Shown: positions 22,441 to 31,600 of the stretch, in pieces
Layout: each line of letters begins with the position of its first letter
Numbering within the stretch: position 1 is the first letter of the stretch
NCBI GenBank assembly: GCA_021734475.1
Contig: JAIPIU010000001.1
Location: forward strand, 124,001-188,000
DNA length: 64,000 nucleotides
Direction of reading: 5' to 3'
Source: Candidatus Altimarinota bacterium
GTDB taxonomy: Bacteria > Patescibacteriota > Gracilibacteria > Absconditabacterales > Absconditicoccaceae
Notes under the pieces: generated by a model
The model's input: the letters and a program-made list of their open reading frames with translations, nothing else
Databases searched by the model: none
Told to the model about the DNA's origin: nothing
Program-made: the position numbers and the translations under genes

Positions 22441-23967
22441 TTATTCCTTTTTTAATTGTTTGATTTCTTTTAAGACATATTGTATGTTTTTATAATTTAC
22501 ACTTCCGATAATAATATAATATCAAATACCAGTCAATACAAAATACATTAAGTTTTTGTATCTATACATATCTTCCAATACAAATATATTATTTTTGTAG
22601 ATAATTATAATTGTAGATAATATAATTATTACTACTAAATTTTTTATTAAATATCATCGATTAAAACTAATTTCTTTGCGTTTATCTATAAGTTTATAAC
22701 TCATAATAAATAACATAATCCGTGATATCATTGTTGCAGATATTACTCAAATAACTCCTCGTAAGTAAATAAAAATCAGATTAAATATAATATTAGTGAT
22801 AAGTGTAATGAATATTATTTTTGCCCTCTGTTTTACTTTTCCCATACCAGCCAAAAAACTCAAGTTTATATTAAAAAGAACATAGAAAATAAGAAAACCT
22901 GCTGAATAGGTAAGGAGTTTTCATGAATAGAGAAATTTTTTTCAAAAGAGTATTGTTGCTATTTCTGGTCAAAATGCTATAAATAATCCTGATATACTTA
23001 TAGCAAATAGAGAAAATAATTTATAGAGAATATTTTTTAGCTTTCTTATTTTTTCATATTCCTTTTTTTCTAATAATTCTGTTGTAAGAGGGAAAAGATA
23101 TCAAAGTAAAGGTGCTGTAAATATACTGAATGATAATATTAAGCTAAGATAATTTGCATAATATCATGCTTTTTCTGCTCAAAGAAAGTATATGATGAAT
23201 TGTTGGTCTATTTGACTAAGTAAGTAGATTACATTAATTCATATAAATATTCGGAACGCGTATTGTATTTGTTTTTTTATTAGTGATTTTTCTAGTTGTA
23301 TTTTTCATTTTTGTAATGTATATCAATATTTTTTTCGAAAAATTATACCTGAAATTATAAGTGATATTCATAATCATAAAATCCACGCTCGAGTAAAATT
23401 TGTTATATTTAAACTTCATAAGAAAAAGAATAGTATCGTAAATATAAGTGTTGTATATCATCTTATACCCTCTATTATTTTATATTGTATGACGTCTTGA
23501 AATGATATATATATAGAATAGAGTATATTATAGAAGTTCATACCTAGAAAGTAGAGACAGAATATCTTGATAATGTGTACTGATTCAGGTGAATGAAAAT
23601 AATATACTCCTAAATAGTTTGCTCCAAAAAATAGTATAAAAGCTATGATTAGTCCTGTTATTGTTTGGATGACCATAGTAAAATATATACTTGTTTTGAA
23701 AGCATTATATTTTTTCTGGATTCGGTATTTCGGAAGATGATATTGAAGTGCTTCGGTGAGTCCAAGATCATGATAAGCTGATAGAATTCATATAAATCAC
23801 ATAATACTGTATATAATTCATACATCTGCTACGCTTACACTATTAGATACTATTACTCTAATAAAATATCATGTTGGAGCTATTAAAATAGTAAAAAAAT
23901 ACAACCAAAATCACTTCTTGATTAATTTCTCTCCCAAGGGTTGATCAGCCAATAACTCTCAATTCAT
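22441..23967 (-). CDS. oligosaccharide flippase (Wzx/MOP superfamily)
   Basis: 508 residues with about 12-14 hydrophobic segments. The N-terminal part (LIKKGFGLYFFTILIAPTGY) and later motifs such as GLTEALQYHLPKY and NYLSLILSFSIFTAPLLGYLFP match the polysaccharide biosynthesis (RfbX/MVF) fold. Such proteins flip undecaprenyl-linked oligosaccharides outward. Placed among glycosyltransferases and followed 3 nt earlier by UXS, it defines the minus-strand half as an export-type glycan cluster. Frame is continuous with TGA read as Gly. Confidence 0.85.
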
Positions 23968-23969
23968 AA

Positions 23970-24905
23970 TTAAATAAATTTTCTAAAATATTCAATTGTC
24001 TTCACTAGCCCTTCTTCCAATCAAATTTTAGGTTCCCATCATAATTTTTCTTTTGCTAATCTATTATCAGCTCTTCTTTGTTTAGGGTCATCTATTGGTA
24101 AATCTTCATAAATTATTTTACTTGTACTTTCTGGAATTAATTTCAAAACTAATTCTGCTAATTCTTTCATACTAAATTCAAATTCTGTTCATATATTTAC
24201 TGGTCATATAAATCAATTGGTGTTTTCCATCATAGCTACCATTCCATTTATTAAATCATCAATATATTGGAAACTTCTAGTCTGTAATCAATCTCAATAA
24301 ATTGTTATATTTTGGTTTCTTAAAGCTTGCATAATAAAATTACTAATCACACGTCAGTCTTCTGGATTCATGTTGGGACCATAAGTATTGAATATTCTAA
24401 TAATTTTAATCTTAGTCTCAAACTCTCTATAATAATCCATAAACAATGTCTCAGAAGCTCTCTTTCATTCATCATAGCACGACCTTGGTCATATTATATT
24501 TACATTTCATCGATACGATTCTGGTTGTGGATGTATATTTGGATCTCCATAAACCTCAGAAGTAGAGGATTGTAATATTTTTGCTTTTACTTTTGTAGCT
24601 AATTCCAACATATTTATTGCTCCAAGTAGTGATGTCTTTATTGTTTCTACTGGATTTTTTTGATAATGTACTGGTGATGCAGGACAGGCTAAATTATAAA
24701 TTTCATCTACTTGGGCCCAAAAAGGCTGAGTAATATCATGTAATATAAATGTAAATTTAGGATTTTTTTCTAGTTCATATATATTAGATTTATTTCCAGT
24801 AAATAGATTATCCAAGCATATTACTTCATTTCATTCATCTAATAATCTTTTACACAAATGAGATCAAATAAATCATGCTCATCAAGTAATTAATATTTTT
24901 TTCAT
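23970..24905 (-). CDS. UDP-glucuronate decarboxylase / UDP-xylose synthase family epimerase
   Basis: 311 residues, extended SDR. Cofactor motif [35 protein letters not shown] and the active-site [20 protein letters not shown] are the hallmarks of UXS-type enzymes, which turn UDP-glucuronate into UDP-xylose; [20 protein letters not shown] follows. First gene of the minus-strand operon; the next gene (flippase) starts 3 nt after its stop. Supplies a nucleotide sugar to the glycosyltransferases downstream. The precise product could be another pentose or a related sugar. Confidence 0.85.
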
Positions 24906-24945
24906 AAAAAAATTTATAAACTAAAAAATCTCCAATTCACTCTAC

Positions 24946-24973
24946 AAAAGCAAATCAAATTTTCAATACAAAT
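24946..24973. repeat. 28-bp direct repeat, left copy
   Basis: AAAAGCAAATCAAATTTTCA plus ATACAAAT, identical to 27243-27270 and in the same orientation. The pair brackets the AbiE island. Located downstream of the 24997-25326 gene. Confidence 0.85.
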
Positions 24974-24996
24974 AATGAGAAACGTAAAAATTATTA

Positions 24997-25326
24997 TTAC
25001 TGATTTGCAATTAGCCCAAAAGCAAAAAAATATTTGTTCAAAAAATTCGGATCTAAATCGTATTCATTTTCTCACCATAGATAGCTACATATACCTTCTC
25101 TAAGTCTAGCTGTTTCTTTTCTCTGAGAGGAAGTACATTTTGGATTACTGAGTGTAAGATCAAAAAGCTCTAGCATTCTATCGCTAGCTTGCTCAAATCT
25201 TTCTGGATATTTTTCTTTTGCTTGTAAACTACGATATATCTCACTACCAATATTTCACATTTGTTGAGCAAATGTTAGTTTATACCATCTTCAGTTGGCT
25301 AAATCTTTATGATAAACTATCTTCAT
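24997..25326 (-). CDS. conserved small helical protein paired with DUF5674
   Basis: 109 residues, no catalytic motif recognised. Predicted all-helical, with MGNIGSEIYRSL, RFEQASDRMLELFDLTL and a conserved-looking end GENEYDLDPNFLNKYFFAFG. Starts one nucleotide after the stop of the DUF5674 gene, so the two are translationally linked. From memory, similar helical proteins accompany DUF5674 in other Patescibacteria, which would suggest a functional pair; this is not verifiable here. Function unknown. Confidence 0.7.
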
Positions 25327-25327
25327 A

Positions 25328-25684
25328 TTATGGTACAATAAATAAATTTACAATTTTTCTTATTTTCTTCTGAATATTAATATCTTGGATACCTCTTGTA
25401 CGATTATTTAATCTTGGTCTGATATTGATCATAGAATCAAATTCTATAAAAGAATCTTGACCAAAATGCTGAGGATAAATATTTATTCCTCGTAAATGTT
25501 CTTGCTGTGATCATTTATCCAAAAGCAAAGATTCTTGATCAGCGTGAAGTTCTCATCCTATAGCTATAATAACATTTTCTATATCTACTACTGCTTTTAC
25601 AAAATCACCAAATTGTTTTTTGGCTAATGTCTCTATTTCTTCAAATTTTATCGGTTCCCTTATGATTTTTGTGACAAATGGCAT
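25328..25684 (-). CDS. DUF5674 family protein
   Basis: 118 residues. Contains IAIGGELHADQESLLLDKGS, GINIYPQHFGQDSFIEFDSM and INIRPRLNNRTRGIQD, the pattern I associate with DUF5674, a small family common in Patescibacteria. No known activity; the conserved His/Glu/Asp residues would fit a hydrolase or nucleotide-binding role but that is speculation. First gene of a two-gene unit within the repeat-bracketed island. Confidence 0.7.
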
Positions 25685-25791
25685 AATAAAATAGTATAAA
25701 TAAATATATTACAATATATCTAGATATATAATAAAAAAATACAAGTAAATTTTTATATAAACATATAATAAATGTTACATGACTCTAGTCC

Positions 25792-26568
25792 TTATTCTTC
25801 AAATTTAGTTTGTTCTATAGTCTCTTTGAAATGAAGAACTCTTTTGTCTTCATCTCTAAAAATAAATGGCTCTACATCTTTTTGTAACTGTTCAAAATCA
25901 TAGTCTTTAATCTTTTCTAATATGCTATTTTTTAATTTAATTGAATCCTTTATTCATTGTTTTGCTTGTAAATATCAGTAATCAGGGGTTTGTGTAAGAT
26001 TCAATAAAAAAGATATATCAAAAAGGTCTCTTCCTTTGTATCTATCAAATAAAGTATTAATCTTGTGAGCTAATAATAAATTAACGCTAGCAACATTACA
26101 ATAAAAATCAAAATTAAATCTATTTAATTGTTTTTTATCAGGAACAAAATTATAACCCTGACCAAATGTATCTATTTTTATTAAAATTTTTTCTGTTTTC
26201 ATATTGGTGATATTGTTTTGATATAGTATACTAGGTATCTTGATATTACAATGATATGCTCATTTATACAATACCCTCATTTCTATTTCATATCAATTTT
26301 TTTCTAGATGTTTTTTCAAATCTTCCATCATAATTTCAAATTCTTCTTTTTTTAGGTCAAAATTATCAAAATCCAAATCTTCTGAAAATCTAGAATTATT
26401 GTAAATTAGTCTTAGAGATGTTCATCATATGAAACATATTTTATTAGCAAATTTATGTGAAAATAGATAACTCAATATTTCACATTGAATATATTCTCTC
26501 AAGATATGTCTAGTCTTACCATGTAATATTGGAGGATAGAATTGTTGAATATCTTTTATATTAAGCAT
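25792..26568 (-). CDS. AbiEii/AbiGii-type nucleotidyltransferase toxin
   Basis: 258 residues. The nucleotidyltransferase core is CFIGGTSLRLIYNNSRFSED followed by LDFDN, the GGTxLR..RxSxDxD motif of AbiEii. A C-terminal helical part follows with INTLFDRYKGRDLFDISFLL. AbiEii toxins act by nucleotidyl transfer to RNA acceptors (shown for relatives such as MenT on tRNA). Overlaps the upstream antitoxin gene by 8 nt, the usual order for type IV TA modules. Two TGA codons and ordinary AT-rich codon use: it follows the host code. Confidence 0.88.
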
Positions 26569-27181
26569 TTTTTTGAATTGTAGTAAATAAAAGTTGTGCT
26601 CTTTGGGTTAAAGTCTTTTTATTAAATTGTTTCAAATATAATTCTCGTCTAGAATAATCAAAACCATCAAAAAATTCATCAGAATCAATCCTCAGATCCA
26701 AAAAGTCTTTTTCAGTTTTTAGTTGAGATTTAAGATACAAAAAATCTAATATTGCTTTTTCTTTGTATGCTATTTTAAATTTTCAATTGATTCAATTTAC
26801 CAATTTAAACCCAAATAATAGTCTTGCTGATATCTTATTATAACGAAACTTGCCAATATCTGTTTGATAGTCTATGGTTTTTTTGCTTGTAATTGATGTA
26901 GTCATAAAGACTCATTCAGGTATTAAATTATAATAATACAATGCTGACTCACAAGAAATATATGATGGTTGATTAATAATATTTGCTATAATAAAATAAT
27001 CTTCATCTCATAAAGTCTTTTCAGAAAAAGTATATCGTCATTTACTTACAGATTTTATATATCACTTTTTCTTCCATTCAGATATTCTTCTTTTATCAAA
27101 ATTTGGTTCTATGATATATATCTCTTGAATAGAAAAAACAGTTTTGTTTTTGAATAAGTTATACAATTCTATATATTTCAT
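26561..27181 (-). CDS. AbiEi-type antitoxin / transcriptional regulator
   Basis: 206 residues. N-terminal winged-helix-like segment (VFSIQEIYIIEPNFDKRRI, then WKKKGYIKSVSKGRYTFSEK), then the AbiEi core YISCESALYYYNLIPE and TSITSKKT, ending in a long helical tail (KEKAILDFLYL). AbiEi proteins repress their own operon and block the AbiEii toxin. Coupled to the toxin gene by overlap. The 28-bp repeat copy at 27243 lies about 60 nt upstream of its start. Confidence 0.85.
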
Positions 27182-27242
27182 TACAATTCTTATAGATGTT
27201 AAAAATAACATTTATAAGAAATATAATACTCTTTTTTTTTCA

Positions 27243-27270
27243 AAAAGCAAATCAAATTTTCAATACAAAT
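27243..27270. repeat. 28-bp direct repeat, right copy
   Basis: Identical to 24946-24973. Lies in the roughly 240-nt gap upstream of the AbiEi gene; the gap also holds a GTCATTGCGAGG-type hairpin and nothing else that I recognise. Confidence 0.85.
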
Positions 27271-27313
27271 TTTCCATTGAATCCGAAAATAATAACACTA
27301 AAAATAATCAACC

Positions 27314-27390
27314 GTCATTGCGAGGCACGAAGCAATCTTGTCTTTTGTTGTTTATTTATAAGATCGCCACGCCTACGACTCGCGATGACT
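27314..27390. repeat. inverted pair of GTCATTGCGAGG-family repeats
   Basis: GTCATTGCGAGGCACGAAGC on the left and AGATCGCCACGCCTACGACT plus CGCGATGACT on the right. Ends 30 nt before the murA start. Confidence 0.85.
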
Positions 27391-27419
27391 TAGACTTTTT
27401 TTATTATTTTACTCATACT

Positions 27420-28649
27420 ATGTTTCAAATATCCTATTCTCCCAATCTTAAGTGAGAGGTATCTATATCATGAAGTAAAAATGCAGCACTACCAATAGTA
27501 GTAGCAAATTATCTTATTTGAAATAAAGTTAAATTACTAAATAAACCAAATATAGTAGATATAGCTAACATGGAAAAACTTGCCGATGAAGCATTAGAGA
27601 AATCACAAGATTTCTTTGATCTTACTTCAGAACTTGCTACCAAATTTAGAGCATCTATATTACTTATACCATTATGACTTCATAGATATGGGAAAGTAAA
27701 ATTTGTCGGTACTTGATGATGCAAAATAGGTAAAAGACCATTAGACTCTTTTGATGATGCTCTTACAAAGGCGTGAATAACTATCACAAACGATGAATTC
27801 AAAACATATCAAGTTACATGAAAGCCAAAAAAAAATATAATGCTACAAGAATTTTCTGTAACGACTATAGAAGCTTTGATTACATATCTGGCATTTTTAC
27901 CTGATGTAGAATATGAAATTAATATTTATATGGTAGCTACAGAACCTCACGTAAAAAATCTGATTTGATTTTTGAATAATGCTTGAGCTAATATCAAATT
28001 ATGAATAGATCATACAATCACTATTAGACCGACAAAAATTAATATACAAAATTCTGAATTTAAAATAATTTCAGATTATATAGAAGCTGGTACTTATTTT
28101 GCTATCTGAGCTTGAGCTGATAATAGTGAATTAATCATAAAAGATTTTGATGTAGATGATTTATCATCTATATATAGTGTGTCAGACAAAATTTGAATAA
28201 ATTTCAAAATATTAGATAAACATTCTATTAGGGTAAATTCAAACAATAAAGCAAATTACAAAGCTATAAAATTTGAAACCAGAATTTATCCATGATTTGC
28301 TACTGATTTACAGTCAATATTTGGTACATTGCTTACACAAGCAAACTGAATATCAAAAATATTTGAGACTTTATATGAATGAAGATTTGGATATTTAACT
28401 GAGCTTGAAAATTTATGAGCAAAAGTAGAAATTTTAAATCCTCATGAAGCAATAGTTATTTGACCTAGTAAATTACATTGATGATATGTAACTAGTACAG
28501 ATCTTAGATGATGATGAGCTATGGTTCTAGCATGAATTATGGCTAAATGAATTACCAATATTATGAGTGAAGAAATTATAGCTAGATGATATGCTGATAT
28601 AGTTGCTAAATTAAAATCAATTTGAGTAAATATAGAACAAGTAACCTAG
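27420..28649 (+). CDS. murA: UDP-N-acetylglucosamine 1-carboxyvinyltransferase
   Basis: 409 residues. First committed step of peptidoglycan synthesis: transfer of enolpyruvate from PEP to UDP-GlcNAc. Evidence: VSISGSKNAALPIVVANYL at the N-terminus, the catalytic cysteine at about residue 101 in VGTGGCKIGKRPLD, and the C-terminal LHGGYVTSTDLRGGGAMVLA. Length is normal. Stops at TAG, which is the first base pair of a repeat cluster (CTAGTCATTGCGAGG), so a repeat abuts or supplies the stop. Not part of a cell-wall operon here. Confidence 0.9.
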
Positions 28650-28826
28650 TCATTGCGAGGTACGAAGCAATCTTCTTCTCATCGTCATTGCTAGGTACGA
28701 AGCAATCTTATATAATACAGTAAGATAGCTTCGTCGTTTTACTTCTCGCTATGACAGTTTGTTAGTCATTGCGAGGCACGAAGCAATCTTCTTCTGATAG
28801 TCATTGCGAAGTATGAAGCAATCTTA
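28649..28826. repeat. cluster of five GTCATTGCGAGG-family units
   Basis: Four direct units (TCATTGCGAGGTACGAAGCA at 28650, variants from about 28684, 28764 and 28800) and one inverted, diverged unit (AGATAGCTTCGTCG..CGCTATGACAG) in between. Fills the whole gap between murA and the GIY-YIG gene. Confidence 0.88.
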
Positions 28827-28842
28827 TATATTAATTAAATAT

Positions 28843-29133
28843 ATGTTTAAAACTTGATATATTTATATATTAGCAAGTAAAAAAGACTGAGTTTTATATG
28901 TTTGAGTTACTAGTAATTTAGAAAGAAGAATTTACGAACACAAAGAATGATTGGTTGACTGATTTACTAAAAAATATTTTGTTAAGAATTTGGTGTATTT
29001 TGAAGAATGTTCCAATATGGAATCGGCAATATTAAGAGAAAAACAAATTAAATGATGAAATAGAGAAAATAAAATACAATTAATAGAATCTATAAATCCA
29101 GAACGAAATGATTTATATAATGATCTTATTTAA
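28843..29133 (+). CDS. GIY-YIG domain protein (UPF0213/YhbQ-like)
   Basis: 96 residues. MFKTGYIYILASKKDGVLYV has the Y-I-Y spacing of GIY-YIG nucleases, followed by GVTSNLERRIYEHKEG and the C-terminal REKQIKGGNRENKIQLIE with the conserved KxLKxW-type helix. Stand-alone small GIY-YIG proteins are common and their cellular task is often unknown. It is framed by palindromic repeats on both sides, which raises the possibility that a mobile nuclease is linked to them; no direct proof. Confidence 0.85.
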
Positions 29134-29175
29134 GATTGCTTTGTCGTTCGCCTAAGCGAACTCCTCGCAATGACT
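29133..29175. repeat. GTCATTGCGAGG-family repeat, inverted orientation
   Basis: AAGATTGCTTTGTCGTTCGC, CTAAGCGAA, then CTCCTCGCAATGACTTTT. It contains a nested TTCGCCTAAGCGAA palindrome, which also occurs inside the 47834-47878 repeat. Begins at the GIY-YIG stop codon. Confidence 0.85.
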
Positions 29176-29196
29176 TTTAGAACATAATTAAACTAA

Positions 29197-30804
29197 ATGA
29201 AAGTAAGTATAGCATTCTCTTGACCAGCATGAACATGAGTAAATACAGCATGATTGTTGCTTTGAAACCTTCTATCTTCTAAATGATATCATATCCTCGG
29301 AGACAAAGAATATGCATCTATTATCAAATGAGATAATAATGACTTTATTATTTATGTTTCTGATGAAAATTTATTCATTTCCAAAAAATTGGATTATTTT
29401 TTTGCACAAGATGATTATTCTGTTTCCAAAAACGAAAAAATATACGATCTAAAAAATATCTATAATCTCAAATCATGTGATTGTAAATACAAAAATACTT
29501 TCTCTTTTGGTGCTAGTCTAAAAGTCCTTTGAATAGATATCCAAGAATGAATAGATCTAATAAACAAAACTTTTGAGTGAAAACCAAGTCTAGATCAGAA
29601 TTTAATTGATTTACAAAAATGATACGATTATATTGATACTAGTACCTTCGACCTTTCATCTAACATATGAAATCCCAAAGAATTTAAATTTTGAAATCAA
29701 ATAATAGGGGAGTGAGCAATTGCAAGTGGACTAGAATGGTATAGTGCATATCCCATGACTCCTGCATCATCCTTAATTGACGTAATTGTTCAAGATAAGA
29801 ATGTTATTTTTTTTCAATGAGAAGATGAAATAGCAGTTGCAATGTCTATGCTCGGATCTAAATTTGCATGAAAAAGAGCTATGTGTGGAACTAGTTGATG
29901 ATGATTTGCTTTGATGAGTGAGAGTATCTCATTTTCAAATCAGACAGAAATATGATGAGTTTACATACTATCACAACGTGATTGACCAAGTACATGAACT
30001 CCGACTTTTACATGACAATGAGATTTTAAATTTTCTTTGACTCCAACATTTGGTGAAACATCTCCGATAGTTATAGCTCCTTCATCATATGAAGATTGAT
30101 ACACATTAATCTGAAAAGCACTCAATCGATCAGATATATATCAACATCCAGTGATATTTTTATTGGACAAACAATATTCAGAATCTTACATGTCTATTGA
30201 TAATTCTAAATTTAAAGCAGAAGTAATAAATAGGGGAGAACTAGTAAAGTGAAAAGAATGATATAAAAGATATGAATTTACTAAATCATGAATATCTCCA
30301 TATACCATTCCTGGTACAGAAAACGGCGAGTTTATAGCAAGTTCTTATGAGCACGATGAATATTGAGCTACTAATGAAGAACCAGATATGAAAAAAAAGA
30401 TGATGGAAAAAAGATTCAAAAAAATGGAAACTTTTATTCAAAAAGAATTTAATTCTGATTTTTATGGATACGAAATTATCAATCCAGAAGCTTCAAGTTT
30501 CTTTGTAACTTTCGGCTTCAATTCATACGTCCTAAAGTCATTCTGAGCGTCAGCGAAGAATCTAGGCGATTATTGAATTATTATTATAAAAATCATGCAA
30601 CCATTCGATATGAGATTAAAAACCCGATTAGAAAATAATAAAAAAAATATTCAAAGTCTGACTTTTGTAGAAATGAATTATACCTGACAATTACAAGAAT
30701 TAGTCACAAATATTTGTTTACTAAATACACCAGATCGAAATCCCAAAATCAAAAACATTAGGAAATATGATTTATATCCTATCTTTGAAGAAGATATTAT
30801 TTAA
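29197..30804 (+). CDS. korA: 2-oxoacid:ferredoxin oxidoreductase, alpha (gamma-alpha) subunit
   Basis: 535 residues. Residues 1-150 form the gamma-type domain (VSIAFSGPAGTGVNTAGLLL); from about 165 the alpha domain begins (GNQIIGEGAIASGLEWYSAY, PMTPASSLIDVI, FQGEDEIAVAMSMLGSKFAG, MCGTSGGGFALMSE). This is the KorA layout; with korB it oxidises a 2-oxoacid to acyl-CoA and reduces ferredoxin. Near residue 447-457 the sequence SFGASAKNLG is encoded by a GTCATTCTGAGCG-type repeat inserted in frame. A repeat block separates it from korB. Which 2-oxoacid is used is not certain. Confidence 0.87.
30537..30566 (+). repeat. GTCATTCTGAGCG-family repeat inside korA, in frame
   Basis: GTCATTCTGAGCGTCAGCGA, AGAATCTAGG. 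Read as K-S-F-G-A-S-A-K-N-L-G, the TGA within the repeat serving as a glycine codon. Relatives of this element are widespread between genes in many bacteria (established knowledge). Confidence 0.8.
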
Positions 30805-30810
30805 CCTACA

Positions 30811-30900
30811 GTCATTCCGGCGTCAAGTATTGCAGCCGGAATCTAAAGAAAAGATAATAATAGTAGATTCCCGCTTCCAAACAATAATCCGGGAATGACA
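30811..30900. repeat. two GTCATTCCGG-family units head to head
   Basis: GTCATTCCGGCGTCAAGTAT, TGCAGCCGGAATCT, then the inverted unit AGATTCCCGCTTCC..CCGGGAATGACA. Fills the gap between korA and korB. Confidence 0.85.
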
Positions 30901-30921
30901 GTTTAATCCCTTATATAAAAC

Positions 30922-31524
30922 ATGAGAACATGACTTAATAAATTCCAGCGATGTCCTTGATGTTGAGATTACCTCATACATCTGGCAGTCAAACAAGCTA
31001 TACAAGAATTAAATATTCCAAAACATAAAGTAGTTTATGTTACATGAATTTGATGTAATAGCAAAATGAGTCAGTATTTAGATTGATATTGATCTGAGAC
31101 TTTACATGGTAGAGGACTGCCTTTTGCCACTGGAATAAAATTATCAAATCCTGATCTAACAGTTATTTCAATTGCATGAGATTGAGATTCTTATGGAATC
31201 TGACTTTGACATCTTCTTCATTCTGCAAGAAGAAATATAAATCTTGTACATATAGTATGCGATAATGAAAATTATTGACTCACTACAGGACAGGCTTCAC
31301 CTACTACTCCTTTGGATATAGAAACCAAATCTACTCCAGATGGTAATCAAACCAGACCATTTGACCCTATATGATTGCTCCAATCTGCTTGATGTGGATT
31401 TACTTATTCGATGATAGACAAAGATATGAAATGATTAAAAGAAAAAATCAAGGAGGCTATACAATATCCATGATTCGCTCACATAGATGTAAAACAACAA
31501 TGTCCTTCTCGAAAAACTTGGTAA
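30922..31524 (+). CDS. korB: 2-oxoacid:ferredoxin oxidoreductase, beta subunit (short)
   Basis: 200 residues. Cofactor-binding start FQRCPGCGDYLIHLAVKQA, VTGIGCNSKMSQYLDG, LHGRGLPFATGIKLSNPDL and the thiamine diphosphate motif SIAGDGDSYGIGLGH are all present, as is GLTTGQASPTTP. The usual length is about 270-290, so the C-terminal 70-80 residues are missing: the frame ends at TAA after CPSRKTW and a palindromic repeat starts 9 nt later. Short natural variant or truncation next to a repeat; active-site parts are intact. Partner of korA. Confidence 0.82.
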
Positions 31525-31532
31525 TTTTATAC

Positions 31533-31582
31533 TGTTATTCCGGTCCAACACCTCAAGAGGTGTAGGATTGCAACCGGAATCT
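31533..31582. repeat. GTCATTCCGG-family repeat with nested CACCTC-AA-GAGGTG hairpin
   Basis: TGTTATTCCGGTCCAACACC, TCAAGAGGTGTAGGATTGCA, ACCGGAATCT. A smaller perfect palindrome sits in the loop of the larger one. Directly follows korB. Confidence 0.82.
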
Positions 31583-31600
31583 TAACAATATTTCTTTTCT

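Noticed and set aside
23234-23461. Separate ORF within the flippase region
   Set aside because: Different frame from the flippase; the flippase frame is continuous across it with TGA as Gly.
24327-24575. Plus-strand ORF of 82 codons
   Set aside because: Antisense to the UDP-xylose synthase homologue; no independent support.
28649-28826. CRISPR array
   Set aside because: Units are irregularly spaced, in both orientations, without unique spacers of constant length, and match a dispersed repeat family.
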